From: Cymbidium sinense
Taxonomy: Eukaryota > Streptophyta > Magnoliopsida > Asparagales > Orchidaceae
Direction: 5' to 3'
Length of the DNA: 64,000 nt
Assembly: GCA_021442155.1 (NCBI GenBank)
Contig: CM038214.1
Location: forward strand, 57,506,514-57,570,513
Shown here: positions 38,001 through 51,194 of the stretch, one piece after another
Numbering within the stretch: position 1 is the stretch's first letter
How the letters are laid out: every line of letters starts with the position of its first letter
Made by a program: the position numbers and the translations under genes
The notes under the pieces: model-generated
Databases searched by the model: none
Told to the model about the DNA's origin: nothing
The model's input: only the letters and a program-made list of their open reading frames with translations

Positions 38001-40933
38001 TTAAAGTCTAAACTCCTTAATCTAACCTAAACTCTACACTAAAGCTAAAACCCTCTAAAACTCCTAACCTAAAACTAAACTAAAATGCTAAACCCTAAAA
38101 TCCTAAACTCTAAACACTAAACTAACCCTAAGCCCTAAGCCTTAAACCCTAAAACTAACCCTAAACCCTAAACCTACAACCCTAAACCCTAAACTCGAGA
38201 CCCTAAACCCTAAACCCTAAAACATTAAACCATAAACCCTAAACCCCAAACACTAAATCCTAAAACCCTTAAACCCCTAAACCCTAAACCCTAAGCCCTA
38301 AAACCTACAACCCTAAACCCTAAATCATAAATAGTAAACCCTAAACCCTAAAAACTAAAAAAACCTAAACCTAGATAAAATTAAAAAATAAAATAAATAA
38401 AAAACCTAAACAAAAACCTAAAAATATAAAATAAAATTAAACTAAAATAAAATAAATAAAAACCTAAACTAAACTAAAAAAATCTTAAAAAATCTAAATA
38501 AAATAAAAACTAAATGTAAAATAGAAATAAAATAAACCTAAAATAAAATAAAATAAAATTGATATAAAAACCTAAACCAAAAAAAAAAAACTTAAAATAA
38601 ATAAAACATATAACGTGAACCCTAAACTAACAAAATAAATATAAACCTAAACTAAAATAAATAAAACCTAAACCTAAACCTTAAACTAAAGAAAATAAAA
38701 TAAATTAAAAATAATAGTAAACCAACATTAAAAAATAAAACCTAAAATAAAACTTAAAACCTAAACCTAAAAAAATAAAATAGAAACATAAACCTAAATC
38801 TAAAAATAAAAAATAAAACTTAAACCTAAAAAATATAAAAACAATAATACTAAACTAAAAAATAAACATAAACCTAAACCTAATTGTAAAAAATAAACTA
38901 AAATAAAAAACCTAAACTAAAATAAATAAACCTAAAATAAAAATAAAAAATAAAATAAAATAAAATAAATAAAAAATTAACTAAATAAACTAAATAAACC
39001 TAAACCTGCCTGCTTACTAATTTTTTTTTTTAAAAAAATCCATAAACACTAAACCCTAAACCCTCAACCCTAAATCCTAAACCCTAAACCCTAAACCCTA
39101 AAACCCTAAATCCTAAACCCTAAACCCAAAAACCCTAAACTCTAAACCATAAACCCTAAACCCTAAACCCTAAAACTTACAACCATAAACTATAAAACCT
39201 AAACCCTAAACCCAAAAAACCCAAAAACCTAGACCTAAACTAAATAAAACCTAAAATTAAAATAAATTAATAAACCAAAACCTAAATAAAATAAAATAAA
39301 ATAAGAACCTAAACTAAAACCCAAACCTAAACTTAAACTAAAACTTAAAAATAAAATAAAAAATAAATAAAAGCCAAACAAAAATAAAATAAATAAACAC
39401 TTAAGCTAAAGTAAAAAAAAATAAAAAACCTAAAAATTAAAAAGCTAAATAAAATAAAACCCAAGCATAAAATAAAAATAAAATAAACCTAAAATAAAAT
39501 AAAATAAAAACATAAACCTAAAAAATAAACATTAAAATAAAACCTAAAAATAAATTAAAAATAAAACCTAAACCCTAAACTAAAAATAAACTTAAACCTA
39601 AAATAAATACAATAAAATAAACCTAAACCAAAACTAAAATTATCTAAACTAAAATAAATATAATCTAGACCTAAACCTACAATAAACTAAACCTAAACCC
39701 TAAACTAAATGAAATAAACTAAAAATAAACTTAAACCTAAACTAAAAAAGAAAACCAAAAAATAAACCTAAAATAAAAACGTAAAACCTAAACCTAAAAA
39801 AATAAAATAAAAACCTAAACTTAAACCTAAAAATAAAATATAAAGCCTAAACCTAAAAAATAAAATAAAAATAAAGCTAAACTAAAATATAAAAATAAAC
39901 TTAAACCTGAGCCTAAAGAATAAACTAAAATAAAAAACCTAAACAAAAATAAATAAACCTAAAATAAATAAACTACACTAAATCAAAATAAAAAATAAAC
40001 CAAATTAAAACTAAAAAAATAAAATAAACTAAAATAAATAAAAATAAACTAAATAAACCTATACCTTATGATTTACTTAATTTAAAAAAAAAAACTGTAA
40101 AGCCTAAACCCTAAAACCTAAAACCTAAACCCTAAAACTCTAAATCCTAAAACCCTAACCCTAAACCCTAAACCATAAACCCTAAACCCTAAACCCTAAA
40201 ACCCTAAACCAAGACTTAAACCATAATCCCTAAACTTAATCCTAAACCTAAACCAAAAAATAAACTAAAATAAAAAATCTAAACTAAAATAAATAAACCA
40301 AAAATGCATACATAAACTAATCTAAATAAAAATAAAAAATATACCTAAATAAAAATAAATAAAATAAAATAAAATAAAATAAACTAAATAAAAAATAAAC
40401 TAAATAAACCTAAGCCTATCAGTTTACTTAATTTAAAAAAAAACTAAACCCAAAGCCATAAACTCTAATCCCTTAATCCTAACCCCTAAACCCTAAACCA
40501 TTAACCCTAAAACTAACCTAAAACCCTAAACCCTAAACCCTAAACCCTAAATCCTAAACCCTAAATAAAAATATAAAAAATAAATAAAAAACCCTAACCA
40601 TAAACCCTAAACCCTAAATAATAAAACCCTAAATCCTAACCACTAAACCCTAAACCCTAAATCCTAAACCCTAAAACCCTAAACCCTAAATCCTAAACTC
40701 TAAACCGTAATATCTACAACCTGAACCCTAAAACCTAAACCCCAAACTCTAAACCCTAAAAAGCTAAAATACTAAACCTAAACTAAATAAAACCTAAAAA
40801 TAAAATAAATAAAAAAAATCTAAACCAAAATAAAATAAAAAAATAAAATAAAAAATAAAAACCTAAACTAAAACCAAACCTTAAACAATGTAACTACATG
40901 AATTAAAAAAGAAACCTAAACATAAACCCTAAG
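35051..40933 (+). repeat. Telomere-like satellite, six units without GRP
   Basis: The longest GRP-free run after the LINE. Markers at 35980 (gtttatttaatg), 36594, 37695, 39012 (gcttactaattt), 40071 and 40422. The 36594 and 40422 units are short (about 610 and 350 bp), showing internal deletions. A 33-bp tandem duplication lies at about 36669-36734. Block 37740-38340 is a long CCCTAAA stretch degraded to aaacttaaactaac in its middle. Confidence 0.85.
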
Positions 40934-41340
40934 AATGGGTAGAGGCTTGACGGTAGGACCATCACCGCCCCATGCTCGCCTAGATCCGTGGTGGAGGCTA
41001 AGCACAAAAGGCTTATCCCAAGCTTGTGGACTGCAAGTGCTAGTGGACATAGAGGTGGTGGTCCGAGCAGTGTTGGTTATGGATACGGGAGGACCAATGA
41101 AGGTTACAGCCGTGGTGGTGGCTGGGGAGAGATCAGGGACATGATGGTGGATCCCACTACTCGAGAGTCTAGGGTGGTTCTGATGGGAACTAGAGAAACC
41201 AAGAATCCAATCCCATCACCGTGATATGAAATTATGTCTTACAACTGAGAATGTTCTATAAAATTATTACTTTTTTTTAATTTGGTACAAGAATTTGTAT
41301 CTATGTTGCTTATGTCTTAAAAAAACTTGGTGTATTAATT
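40934..41340 (+). pseudogene. GRP fragment, copy 8 (most diverged)
   Basis: It starts aatgggtag (stop at codon 3). Only parts of the tail are recognisable: gaggtggtggtccgagcag, ggttacagccgtggtggtgg and tctgatgggaact. The 3' UTR is strongly altered and shortened, with only tctatgttgcttatgtctta and acttggtgt preserved. The 5' third has many changes. Confidence 0.8.
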
Positions 41341-43333
41341 TAAACTAAAACCCAAACTCAAAAAACCTAAACCTAAATGTTAAAACCTAAATCCTAAACC
41401 CTCCTAAACCTAAACTAAACCCTAAACCTAACCTAAACCCTAAACCCTAAACCTTAAAACCTAAACCTAAACCCCATACCCTAAACCCTAACTAACCTAA
41501 ACCCTGAACCCTAAAGCCTAAACCCTAAAATGCTAAAACTTAAACCTAAGCGAAATAAAACCTAAACATAAAATAAATAAAAAAACCTAAACCAAATTAA
41601 AATAAATAAATAAAATAAAATAAACCTAATCTAAAACCTAAACCTAAAGCAAAAAATAAATCTAAATCTACAAAAATAAAAAACCTAAATAAAATAAAAA
41701 CTAAACCTAAAATAAAAATGAAATATACCTAAAATAAAAACTAAATAAAAACCTAAACCTAAAAATAAACCTAAAAATATAATCAAAAAATAAATAAAAA
41801 TAAAACCTAAACCCTAAACCAAAAAAAAAACCTAAAGCAAAAAATAAAAATAAAATAAACCTAAACCTAAACTAAAATAAAGTAAACTAAAATAAAAAAA
41901 CCTAAACTTAAATCTAAAATAAACTAAACCTAAACCTAAACCCAAAATAAAATAAAATAAAGTAAAAATATACTTGGACCTAACTGAAAAATAAAACCTA
42001 AAAATAATCATAAAATAAAAACCTAAAAAATAAAATTAAAACCTAAACCTAAACCTAAAAAAAAAAAAAAATAAAACCTAAACTTAAAAAATTAAATAAA
42101 AATAAAACTGAACTAAAAATTAAACCTAAACCATAAAATTAAACTAAAATAACAAACATAAACTAAAATAAATAAACTAAACTAAATAAAAAATAAACCT
42201 AAATAAAAAACTAAAATATATAAAAAATAAACTAAACCAACTAAAAAAACATAAACCAACTAGTTTACTTAATTTAGAAATAATGAAAAACCAGAAAAAA
42301 ATTTAAAAAAAACCTAACACTAAACCTTAAAACCTTAAAACCCTTAACCCAAAACCCTAAACAGTAAACCCTAAACCCTAAAAGGCTAAACTCAAAACCC
42401 TAAACTCTAAATAAATTCTAAACCCTAAGAACTACAACCCGAAACTCGAAACCTTAAACCCTAAATTATAAACCTTAAAAACCTAAAAACCTAAACCTAA
42501 ACTAAATAAAATGAAAAAATGAAATAATTAAAAAAGGATAAACCTAAATAAAATAAAAAATAAAAAAATTAAAATCCTAAACTAAAACCTAAACCTAAAT
42601 GTAAAAACTAAACTAAACTAAAATAAAATAAATAAAAACCTAAACTAAACTAAAAAATAAAATAAACCAAAAAATAGACCTAAATAAAATAAAAGATAAA
42701 CATAAAATAAAAATAAAATAAAATAAAATCCTAAACATAAAAAGTAAACCTAAAAATAAATAAAAAATAAACCATAAAAAAAAACTAAACCTAAAATAAA
42801 CAAAATAAAATAAACCTAAACCTAAACTAAAATAAATAAAACCTAAACCTAAAACTAAAATAAACAAAACCTAAAACCTAAACTAAATAAAATAAAATAA
42901 AATAAAAATAAGCATAAACCTAAACTAAAAATTAAAACCTAAAAACAAACCTAAAATAAAAACCTAAAACCTAAACATAAAAAAATAGAATGAAAACGTA
43001 AACCTAAATCTAAAATTAAACAATAAAATAGAAATATAGATAATAAAAGTAAAAATAAAATGAAACTAAAAAAGAAACATAAACCTACACCTAAACCTAA
43101 AAAATAAACTAAAATAAAAAACTTAAACTAAAATAAATAAATTTAAAATAAGTAAACTAAATTAAATAAAAATAAAAAAGTAAACCTAAATAAAAAATAA
43201 AATAAATAAAATAAATAATAAATAAATTAAATAAACCTAAATCTACATGTGTAATTAATTTAAAAAAAAAAACTAAATGCTAAATCGTAAATCCTAAACC
43301 CTAAATCGTAAACCCTAAACACTAAAACTAGAA
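41341..43333 (+). repeat. Telomere-like satellite, two units
   Basis: Markers at 42263 and 43248 (tgtgtaattaattt, degenerate). The CCCTAAA block after the second marker is only about 80 bp long and runs directly into a 5'-truncated GRP copy without the usual leader. The - strand open frame 42640-42867 is compositional. Confidence 0.85.
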
Positions 43334-43727
43334 TAGTGGTTGTGGGGGATCTGAGGTGCTGGTGGATATGGAGGTGGTGGTCATAGTGGCTGTGGTTATA
43401 GAGGCGACAAGAGAGATGGAGGTTACAACTTTGGTAGCGATAGACGGATAAATTGGGGATATGATGGTGGATCCTGATACTCGAGAGGCTAGGTTGGTTC
43501 TGATGAGAACTAGAGAAATTGAAGAATGGATAATCTGATTTTCTACTTATGGAACTATGTCTTTACATTAGAGACTGTTCTAGTTATCTAGGGTTTTCAA
43601 TTTGCTCTATGCATGCTAATTTTTTATCTATGTCATCTCTTATGTCTTAGAAAACTTAGTGTGTTACTTGGTTGATGAAATCAAAAAGAAGAAATGTTGA
43701 ATCTGAATTTGTTCCTTATTAAAAAAA
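43334..43727 (+). pseudogene. GRP fragment, copy 9, 5'-truncated
   Basis: It begins within the Gly-rich tail at agtggttgtgggggatc; the RRM end present in other copies is missing. The remainder (ggtgctggtggatatggagg to gaactagagaaattga) and the 3' UTR are clear, with frameshifts and a TAG in the place of the TGG codon near the end. Confidence 0.85.
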
Positions 43728-45098
43728 CCAAAAACCTAAAACCTAAATTTAAACTTGAACGCTAGACCTAAAATCATAACCTTAAACCATAAGAGCCCTA
43801 AACCCTAAACCCTAAACCCTAAACTCACCTAAACCCTAAAACCCTAAATCCTAGACCCTAAACTCTAAAACTTAAAACCTAAACCCTAAACCTTAAACCC
43901 TAAACCCTAAACACTAAACCTTAAATTGTAAACCCTCAACTAACCCTAAACCCTAAACCCTAAAATGCTAAAATCATAAACCTAAACTAAATAAAACATG
44001 CAAATAAAATAAATAAAAAAACTTAAACGAAAACAAAATATAAAATATAATATAAAATAAAAAGATAAACTAAAACCTAAACCTAAACCTAAAAAGAAAA
44101 ATGAAAATAAAACTAAAGTAAAATAAAATAAATAAAACCTAAGATAAAAGAAAAAAACCTAAATAAAATAAAACTAAACCTAAAATAAAATAAAATAAAC
44201 ATAAAATAAAATGAGATAAAACTAAATAAAAAACCTAGACTAAAAATAAACATAAAATTAAACCTAAAATAAATCAAAATAAAACCCAAACCCTAAACTA
44301 AAAATCAAAACCTATGCCTAAAATAAAAATAAAATAAACCTCAAACATAAACTAACATAAACTAAACTAAAATAAATCAAATCTAAACCTAAACCTAAAA
44401 TAAACTAAACTTAAATATAAAGCTAAACTTTAAATAAAATAAAATAAACTAAACTTAAACCTAAACTAAAAAATAAAACCTAAAAATTATCCTAAAATAA
44501 AAAACCAAAACCTTTACCTTAAAATATTAAATAAAAACCTAAACCTATACTTAAAAAAATAATAAAACCTAAACCTATTAAAATAAAATAAAAATAAAAC
44601 ATAACTAAAAAATAAACCTAAATCGAAACCTAAACCTAAAAATTAAACTAACTTAAAAAACTTAAACTAAACTAAATTAAAAAAAAATTAACTTAAATAA
44701 ATAAAAAATAAACTAAATAAACCTAAACCTACCAATTTACTTAATTTAAAAAAATAAGAAAATAAAAATAAATAAATAAAACCCTAACCCTAAACCTAAA
44801 ACCCTAAACCTACAACCCTAAACCTTAAACCTTAAAATCCTAAACCCTAAACCCTAAACTCTAAACATAAAATCCTCAACCCTAAAACATAAATGCCTAA
44901 GCCTAAACCCTTACAATAAACCCTAAAGCCCTATCAATACCCTAAACCCTACCATAAACCCTAACCCCTCCCTAAACCCTAAACCCTAAACCCTAAACCC
45001 CAAACCCAAAACCTAAACCTAAAATAACTAAATAAATTAAAAAATAAACCTAAACTGTAAAACCTAATATGAACCTAAACGTAAACCTAAACCCTAAG
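43728..45098 (+). repeat. Telomere-like satellite between GRP copies 9 and 10
   Basis: CCCTAAA block, TAAA-rich block beginning at about 43970 (aaatgctaaaatcataaacc), marker at 44735, CCCTAAA block and GRP leader (aaataactaaataaattaaa). Confidence 0.85.
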
Positions 45099-45589
45099 AA
45101 TGAAAAGAACCTTGACGGTAGGAACATCACCGTCAACCAGGCTTAATCTAGATATGGTAATGGAGGAGAAGGCGGAGGCAGTGGTTATCGTAGTGGTTGT
45201 TGGGGATATGGAGGTGCTGGTTGATATGGAGGTAGTGGTCAGAGTAGTGGTGGTTATGGAGGTGGGAGGAGGGACGGAGGTTACAACCATGGTGGTGATG
45301 GAGAGAGAGATCGAGGATTTGATGGTGGATCATGGTACGCGAGAGGCTAAGGTGGTTCTGATGGGAACTAGAGAAATTGAAGAATCGACCGATCTGATCT
45401 ATTGCTTATTGAACTATGTCTTTACAATAGAGACGGTTCTAGTTATCTAGCATTTTTGATTTGCTCTAAGCATGCTCATTTTTTATCTATGTCATCGCTA
45501 GGGTCTTAGAAAATTTGGTGCGCTACTTGGTTAATGAAATCGAACAGAAGAAATGTTGAATGTGAATATGTTCTCTATTAAAAAAAAAC
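45099..45589 (+). pseudogene. GRP fragment, copy 10
   Basis: N-E-K-N-L-D-G-R-N-I-T-V-N-Q-A-stop: the Gln codon at position 16 is TAA. The Gly-rich tail and 3' UTR are otherwise well kept, including ggttacaaccatggtggtga and gggaactagagaaattga, with a TAG in place of the terminal TGG. Confidence 0.85.
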
Positions 45590-47170
45590 AAAATCCCAAA
45601 CTAAAACAAACTATGGACCAAAACCTGTAAACCCTAAACCCCAAAATCACTAAAACTAAACCCTAAACCCTAAACACCACACCCTAAACATTAAAACCCA
45701 CCATAAACCCTAAACCCTCCCTTAAACCCTAAACCCAAAACTAAATCATAAAACTAAAACTTAAAAAACTAAATAAAACCTAAAATAAAATAAATAAACT
45801 TAAACAAAATAAAATAAAGAAATAAAAATAATAATAACTAAAAACTAAACTAAAAGAAAATAAATTAAATAAAATAAAATTAAACCTAAACCTAAACTAA
45901 ACCTAAAGAATAAACCTAAAAAATAAAATAAAAAACCTAAATTTAAAATATAAAAACCAAACAAATAAAAAAACTAAAATAAAATAAAAATAAACCTAAA
46001 CCTAAATTAAAAAAAAAAAACTAAACTAAAGATAAATAAAACCTACCTAAACTAAACTAAACCTAAACTAAAATTAAAATAAAAAAAATAAACTTAAACC
46101 TAACTAAAAAAATAAATAAAAATAATCCTAAAATAAAACCTAAAACCTAAACTAAATAAATAATAAATATAAAATGTAAAAAATAAAATAAACCTAAAAA
46201 ATAAAATAAAATAAACTAAACTAAAAAATAAACCCCAAAATAAACTTAAAATTAAACTAAAATAATAAACCAACTAAAATAAAATAAATATTAAAATAAA
46301 ATAAAATAAAAAACTAAAATAAAAAAATAAATTAAAATTAAAATAAATAAAATAAGACTAAATAATCCTAAACCTACTAGTTTGTAATCTATAAAATTTA
46401 AGAAATTAAAAAAATTAGAAAACTGACCCTAAATCGGACACCTTGACCTTAAGCTTTACCCTAAACCCTAAACCCTAAACCTGACCCAACTTACAACACT
46501 AAACCCCTAAATCTGGCCAAACTTACAATCCTAAACCCTAAACCTAAAAGCAATAAACCCTAAACCTCACCCTAAACCCACTCCTACTACCATATCTGTC
46601 CAAAACCCACCTCTATAAATCATGGGATCTTACCTGAAAGCTTTAAACCCTAAACCTGAGCCCTAGGCCTAACCCAAACTTACCTAACTGAGCCCCAGCT
46701 AAACTTACTCCTCCCTCACTACCTCAAACCCTACCACAAATCTTAACCCTGGGCCCTAAACTCACGTCCCAGGGCTTTGATCCTGACCCTAAACTGGGCG
46801 GCCCTGGGCTCTACCATGGCCCTCCCACTCTAAACTACCAACCCGCCTAAAACCACTTTGGGCCCTGGGCCAACTCTATCCCAGGCCACAGGCCCTGGGC
46901 CCTAAATTATGACCCTAAACCTCAAAATCTAAACCATAAAGCTAAACACTAAACCTTATCCCTAAACCTAAACCCCAAACCCCCCTAAACCCTAAACCTT
47001 AAACCCTACTCTAAACCCACAAACCCTACCCCAACTGACTACCCAAAAAGCATAAACCCTAAAATCCTAAATCCTAAACCTTAAACCCTAAACCCTAAAA
47101 TCCTATACCCTAACACTAAACCTAAACAAAAAGTAACTAAATAAATTAAAAAATTTACCTAAACCTTAAG
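45590..47170 (+). repeat. Telomere-like satellite with a second GC-rich island
   Basis: A short CCCTAAA block, a very A-rich block (45760-46370) with fewer CCTAAA words than elsewhere, a degenerate marker at about 46380, a GC-rich island (separate entry), then CCCTAAA and the GRP leader (aaagtaactaaataaattaa). Confidence 0.8.
46425..46930. other. GC-rich island in CCCTAAA block (possible base-call artefact)
   Basis: CCCTAAA words alternate with ccctgggccc, gccctaggcctaaccc and gggccctgggccaac, densest at 46660-46910. It lies in the slot directly after a marker, where a CCCTAAA block belongs. No open frame is seen. See 33199-33500 for the matching case. Confidence 0.5.
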
Positions 47171-47658
47171 AATGGGCAGAGCCTTAGCGGCAAGAACATC
47201 ACTGTCAACCATGCTTAGTCTAGATCTAGTGATGGAGGCAAATGCGAAGGAAGCGATTATCACAGTGGTGATGGGGGATCTGGAGGTGTTGGTAGATATG
47301 GAGGTGGTGGTCAGAGCAGTGGTGGTTATGGAGGAGGGAGGAGTGACGAAGGTTACAGCCGTGGTGGTGGTGGAGGGAGAGATCGGGGATATGATCGTGG
47401 ATCATGCTACTCGAGAGACCAAGGTGGCTTTGATGGGAATTAGAGTAACTGAAGAACAACCAATCAGATCTACTACTTAGGGAATTGTATCTTTATAGTA
47501 GAGATGATTCTAGTTATCTATAGTTTTCAATTTGATCTATGTGTGCTCATTTTTTATCTATGTCCTCGCTTATGTCTTAGAAAACTTGGTCTGTTACTTG
47601 GTTGATGAAATCTAAAAGAAGAAATGTTGAATCTGAATTTATTATCTGCTAAAAAAAA
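47171..47658 (+). pseudogene. GRP fragment, copy 11
   Basis: N-G-Q-S-L-S-G-K-N-I-T-V-N-H-A-stop (TAG at codon 16). The rest of the tail is well preserved (GGYGGGRSDEGYSRGGGG equivalent, then RDRGYDRG), ending with gggaattagagtaactga, where the TGG codon is TAG. The 3' UTR is complete with minor changes. Confidence 0.85.
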
Positions 47659-48582
47659 TAAAACCCTAAACTAAAACTTGAACCACGGACATAAAATGTA
47701 AACCCTAAACCTAATGCCCTAAAAACCCTAAACCCTAAACCCTCAACCCTAATCCCTAAAACCCTAGACCTTAAACCCTAAACCCTAAAACCTAAAACCT
47801 GAACCATAAACCCTCAACCCTAAACCCTGAACCCCAAACCCTAAACCTTAAACCATAAGCCATAAAAAGCTAAAATCCTAAAACTAAACCTAAAATTAAA
47901 ATAAATAAGTAAACCTAAACCCTAAACAAAAAACCTAAACTTAAAATAAAAATAAAATAAACATAAAACTAAACTAAAATAAACTAAACTAAAATAAATA
48001 AAAGCTAAAGCTAAACTTAAAATAAACTAAACCTAAAACTAAACATAAACCCTAAATAAAATTAAATAAATTAAAAATTAACCTAAACCTAAACTAAAAA
48101 ATAAAGCCTAAAAATATACCTAAAATAAAAACCTAACCTAAACCTTAAAAAATAAAATAAAAAACTAAACCTAAACCTAAGAAATGAAATAAAAATAAAA
48201 CTCAACTAAAAAAATAAACATAAACCTAAACCTAAACCAAAAAAATATACTAAGATAAAAAAACTTAAACTAAAATAAATAAACCTAAAATAAATAAACT
48301 AAACTAAATAAAAATAAAAAATAAACCTAAATAAAAATAAAAAATAAAATAAACTAAAATAAATAAACTAAATAAACCTAAAACTATCGGTTTACTTAAA
48401 TTTAAAAAATAATCGATAAACCCAAAACCCTAAACCCTAAACCTTAAAAACCTTAACCCTAAACCCTAATCTAACCCTTACTCATCAACTTAAAGTTAAA
48501 CCCTAAACCTAAAACCTAAATCGTAAACCCTAATCCCTAGAAAGCTAATAAACTAAACCGTGAACTAACCCTAAACCCTAAG
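47659..48582 (+). repeat. Telomere-like satellite between GRP copies 11 and 12
   Basis: CCCTAAA block, a shortened TAAA-rich block (about 47875-48385), marker at 48390 (tatcggtttacttaaattt), then a short CCCTAAA block. The usual GRP leader is largely replaced by ctaataaactaaaccgtgaa. Confidence 0.85.
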
Positions 48583-49061
48583 AATGTGCATAACCATGAT
48601 GGCAGGAACATCACCATCAACCAGGCTCAGTTTAGATATCGTGGTGGAGGCGAAGGTGGAGACAGTGGTTATCATTGAGGTGGTGGGGGATCTGTTGTGG
48701 ATATGGAGATGGTGGTCAAAGTAGTGGTGGTTATGGAGGTGGGAGGAATGACGGAGGTTACAGCCATGGTGGTGGCGAGAGGGTGAGATTGGGGATATGA
48801 TGGCGGATCCCGCTACTCGAGAGGCGGGAGTGGTTCTAATGGGAACTAGAGAAAATAAAGAATGGTCGATCCGATCTACTGCTTATGGAATTGTGTCTTT
48901 ACAATAGAGACAGTTCTACTTATCTATGGTTTTTTATTTGTCCTATGGGTGCTCATTTTTTATCTATGTCGTTGCTTGTGTCTTAGAAAACTTGGGGTGC
49001 CACTAGTTGATGAAATTGAAAAGAAGAAATGTTGAATCTGAATTTATTCTCTTTTAAAAAA
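48583..49061 (+). pseudogene. GRP fragment, copy 12
   Basis: N-V-H-N-H-D-G-R-N-I-T-I-N-Q-A-Q-F-R-Y, then GGGEGGDSGYH and a TGA caused by a small indel. Later tail (GGYGGGRNDGGYSHGGG equivalent) lies in shifted frames. The 3' UTR is complete to an A-run. Confidence 0.85.
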
Positions 49062-49983
49062 ACCTTTAAACCCTAAACCCTAAACACTAAATCCAAAATC
49101 TAAACTAAAACTTAACCCCTAAACCTAAATCCTAAACCATAAATCGTAAACCCTAAACCCCAAACTCTAAACCCTAAGCCTTAAACCTAAACTAACCCTA
49201 AACCCTAAACCCTAAAAAGCTAAAAACCTAAACCTAAACTAACTAAAACTTAAAAATAAAGTAAATAGAATAACTTAAACAAAAATAAAATATAAAATAA
49301 AATAAAATAGAAACATAAATTAAAACCTAAACGTAAACCTAAACCTAAAAATAAAATAAAATAAAATAGATAAAAACTAAACTAAAAATAAATACCAGAA
49401 AACCTAAACTAAACTAATAAAATAAAAAGGTAAACCTAAAATAAAATAAAATGAACCTAACAAAATAAAATAAAAACTAAATAAAAACTTAAACCTAAAA
49501 AATGAACCTAAAAATAAAACTTAAAATTAAATAAAAAATAAAACATAAACTTATAATAAAAATAAAATAAACAAAATAAGATAAACCTAAACCTAAACTA
49601 AAATATACTAAACTAAAATAAATAAAACCTAAACTGAAACCTAAAATAAACTAAAAATAAACCTAAACATAATCTAAAAAATAAAACCTAAAAATAAACA
49701 TAAAATAAAAACCTAAAACCTAAACCTAAAAAAGTAAAATAAAAACCTAAACCTAAACTTAAAAATAAGAAATAAAATATAAACCTTAAAAATAAAATAA
49801 AATTAAAACTCAACTAAGAAATAAACCTAAACTTAAAATATAAACTAAAATAAAAAACCTAAACTAAATTAAATAAAGCTAAACTAAATAAACTAAACAA
49901 AATTAAAAAAAAATAAACAAAAATAAAAATATAAAATAAAATATACTCAAATAAATATAAAATAAACTAAATAAACCTAAACC
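49062..49983 (+). repeat. Telomere-like satellite cut by gag fragment
   Basis: CCCTAAA block to about 49215, then a TAAA-rich block that ends aaacctaaacctac at 49983. This is the left half of the marker; its right half (gtttacttaattt) is missing and retroelement DNA follows. Confidence 0.85.
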
Positions 49984-51194
49984 TACACCATACTTGACCA
50001 AGAAAGGATCAGAACTACTAGAGCTATTATTTTTATTTAGACTCGGAGAGCTTTCAATAAGAATAAAATCAAGAGCATCATAAGTAAATGATATATAGGT
50101 AGAATCAACTTTCTTCATTAATTTCTTTTTGGGTGGAGGTACATGATATAGATCAAGTAAAGTAAACAAAGTAAGGGATTTAATGCTCTTATCAGTAGAT
50201 ACAATGCTCCTACTGGAAGAAGCAGAGTTAGCAGAAGAGGTGGAAGCTGCAACGATGGAGGGAGTATTGGACTCGGACGATGGCGACACTCAACTGTCTG
50301 GCAAGTATGGTGAGTCTCGCCGCGTCACCCTACCTGAGTTGTCCTTTGCAACTAGCAAACCTTCCTTGGTGTTGGATGTTTGAGAAACTTCAGACACCTG
50401 TAAGAAAATCTTGATCTTAGAAATGATCTTCTTAGAGGTCAAAGATAGGGATATATCCTAACCTTCTTTGGTCTTAAGAGGATCATAAGTATCCCCAAGG
50501 ATTACTCTAACAGAACTAGATGGTTTTTCTAATGAGTATTTTTAAGAGATAATTATGGCTCTCAACTTGTAGCTATGGTTGAGCTAGTCTTTAAAAGTGA
50601 TACAATCCTCTAAGACATGGCCTAACATGTGGTGGTAGGGGAAACAGCTTGGATTATCGCTCTTGCCCACTTCCTTTAGCCTCTTAGGTTCAAGTAACTG
50701 AAAGTCAGGTTTCTTTAAGAGATTCTTAAAGATATTCCTAACTAACTCTTTCTTGAATGAATATGGCTTATTCAATATATCAATAAGAGAAGGTGGAAAG
50801 TAGCTGCTTGGCGATGGATATGAATACCGCTGCTGAGTAGGCTACTGAGGTGGTGGAAATGGTCATTGTGGTGACTGTGGTGGCTGGTATGATGGCTTAG
50901 GTGGTGGAAGAGGAGGTGGCAAATGAGGTCACTAAGCTCATAGTCCCTCACACTAAACTTTAGCTGGCTGCTTCCCTTTATCCACTGAACATAACTATCT
51001 CTGTCTTCTTCTAAAACACCTTCTGTAGCTTGGCCCTAGATGATTGGTCGAGAAAGGGCAACTATTTTGCTTCTTCTTATAGGCTAGCCGCTTGTTGATT
51101 AATATCTCAAATGTTTTGATGGTAAAGCCCTTAAGCAGTTTACCTTGGATATTTTGAGAAGAATCTCAATGGCGTATTCTGATGGGCACAAAAC
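49984..51194 (-). mobile_element. Ty3/Gypsy gag fragment
   Basis: Non-repetitive insert read on the - strand. At 50584-50775 it encodes KPYSFKKELVRNIFKNLL followed by CFPYHHMLGHVLEDCITFKD, which resembles the nucleocapsid CCHC-type knuckle region of plant Gypsy Gag (C-x4-H-x3-H-x5-C here, so the spacing is not canonical). Upstream (51190-50790) is a Pro- and Gln-rich stretch broken by stops. Downstream (50289-49984) is a Ser-rich segment with PPPKKKLMKKVDSTYISF, as between Gag and protease. There are no LTRs. It may come from the same family as the protease remnants, but the pieces do not overlap. Confidence 0.75.

Noticed and set aside
50183..50383. 66-codon + strand frame in the gag fragment
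   Set aside because: It is antisense to the Ser-rich Gag frame and has no independent support.
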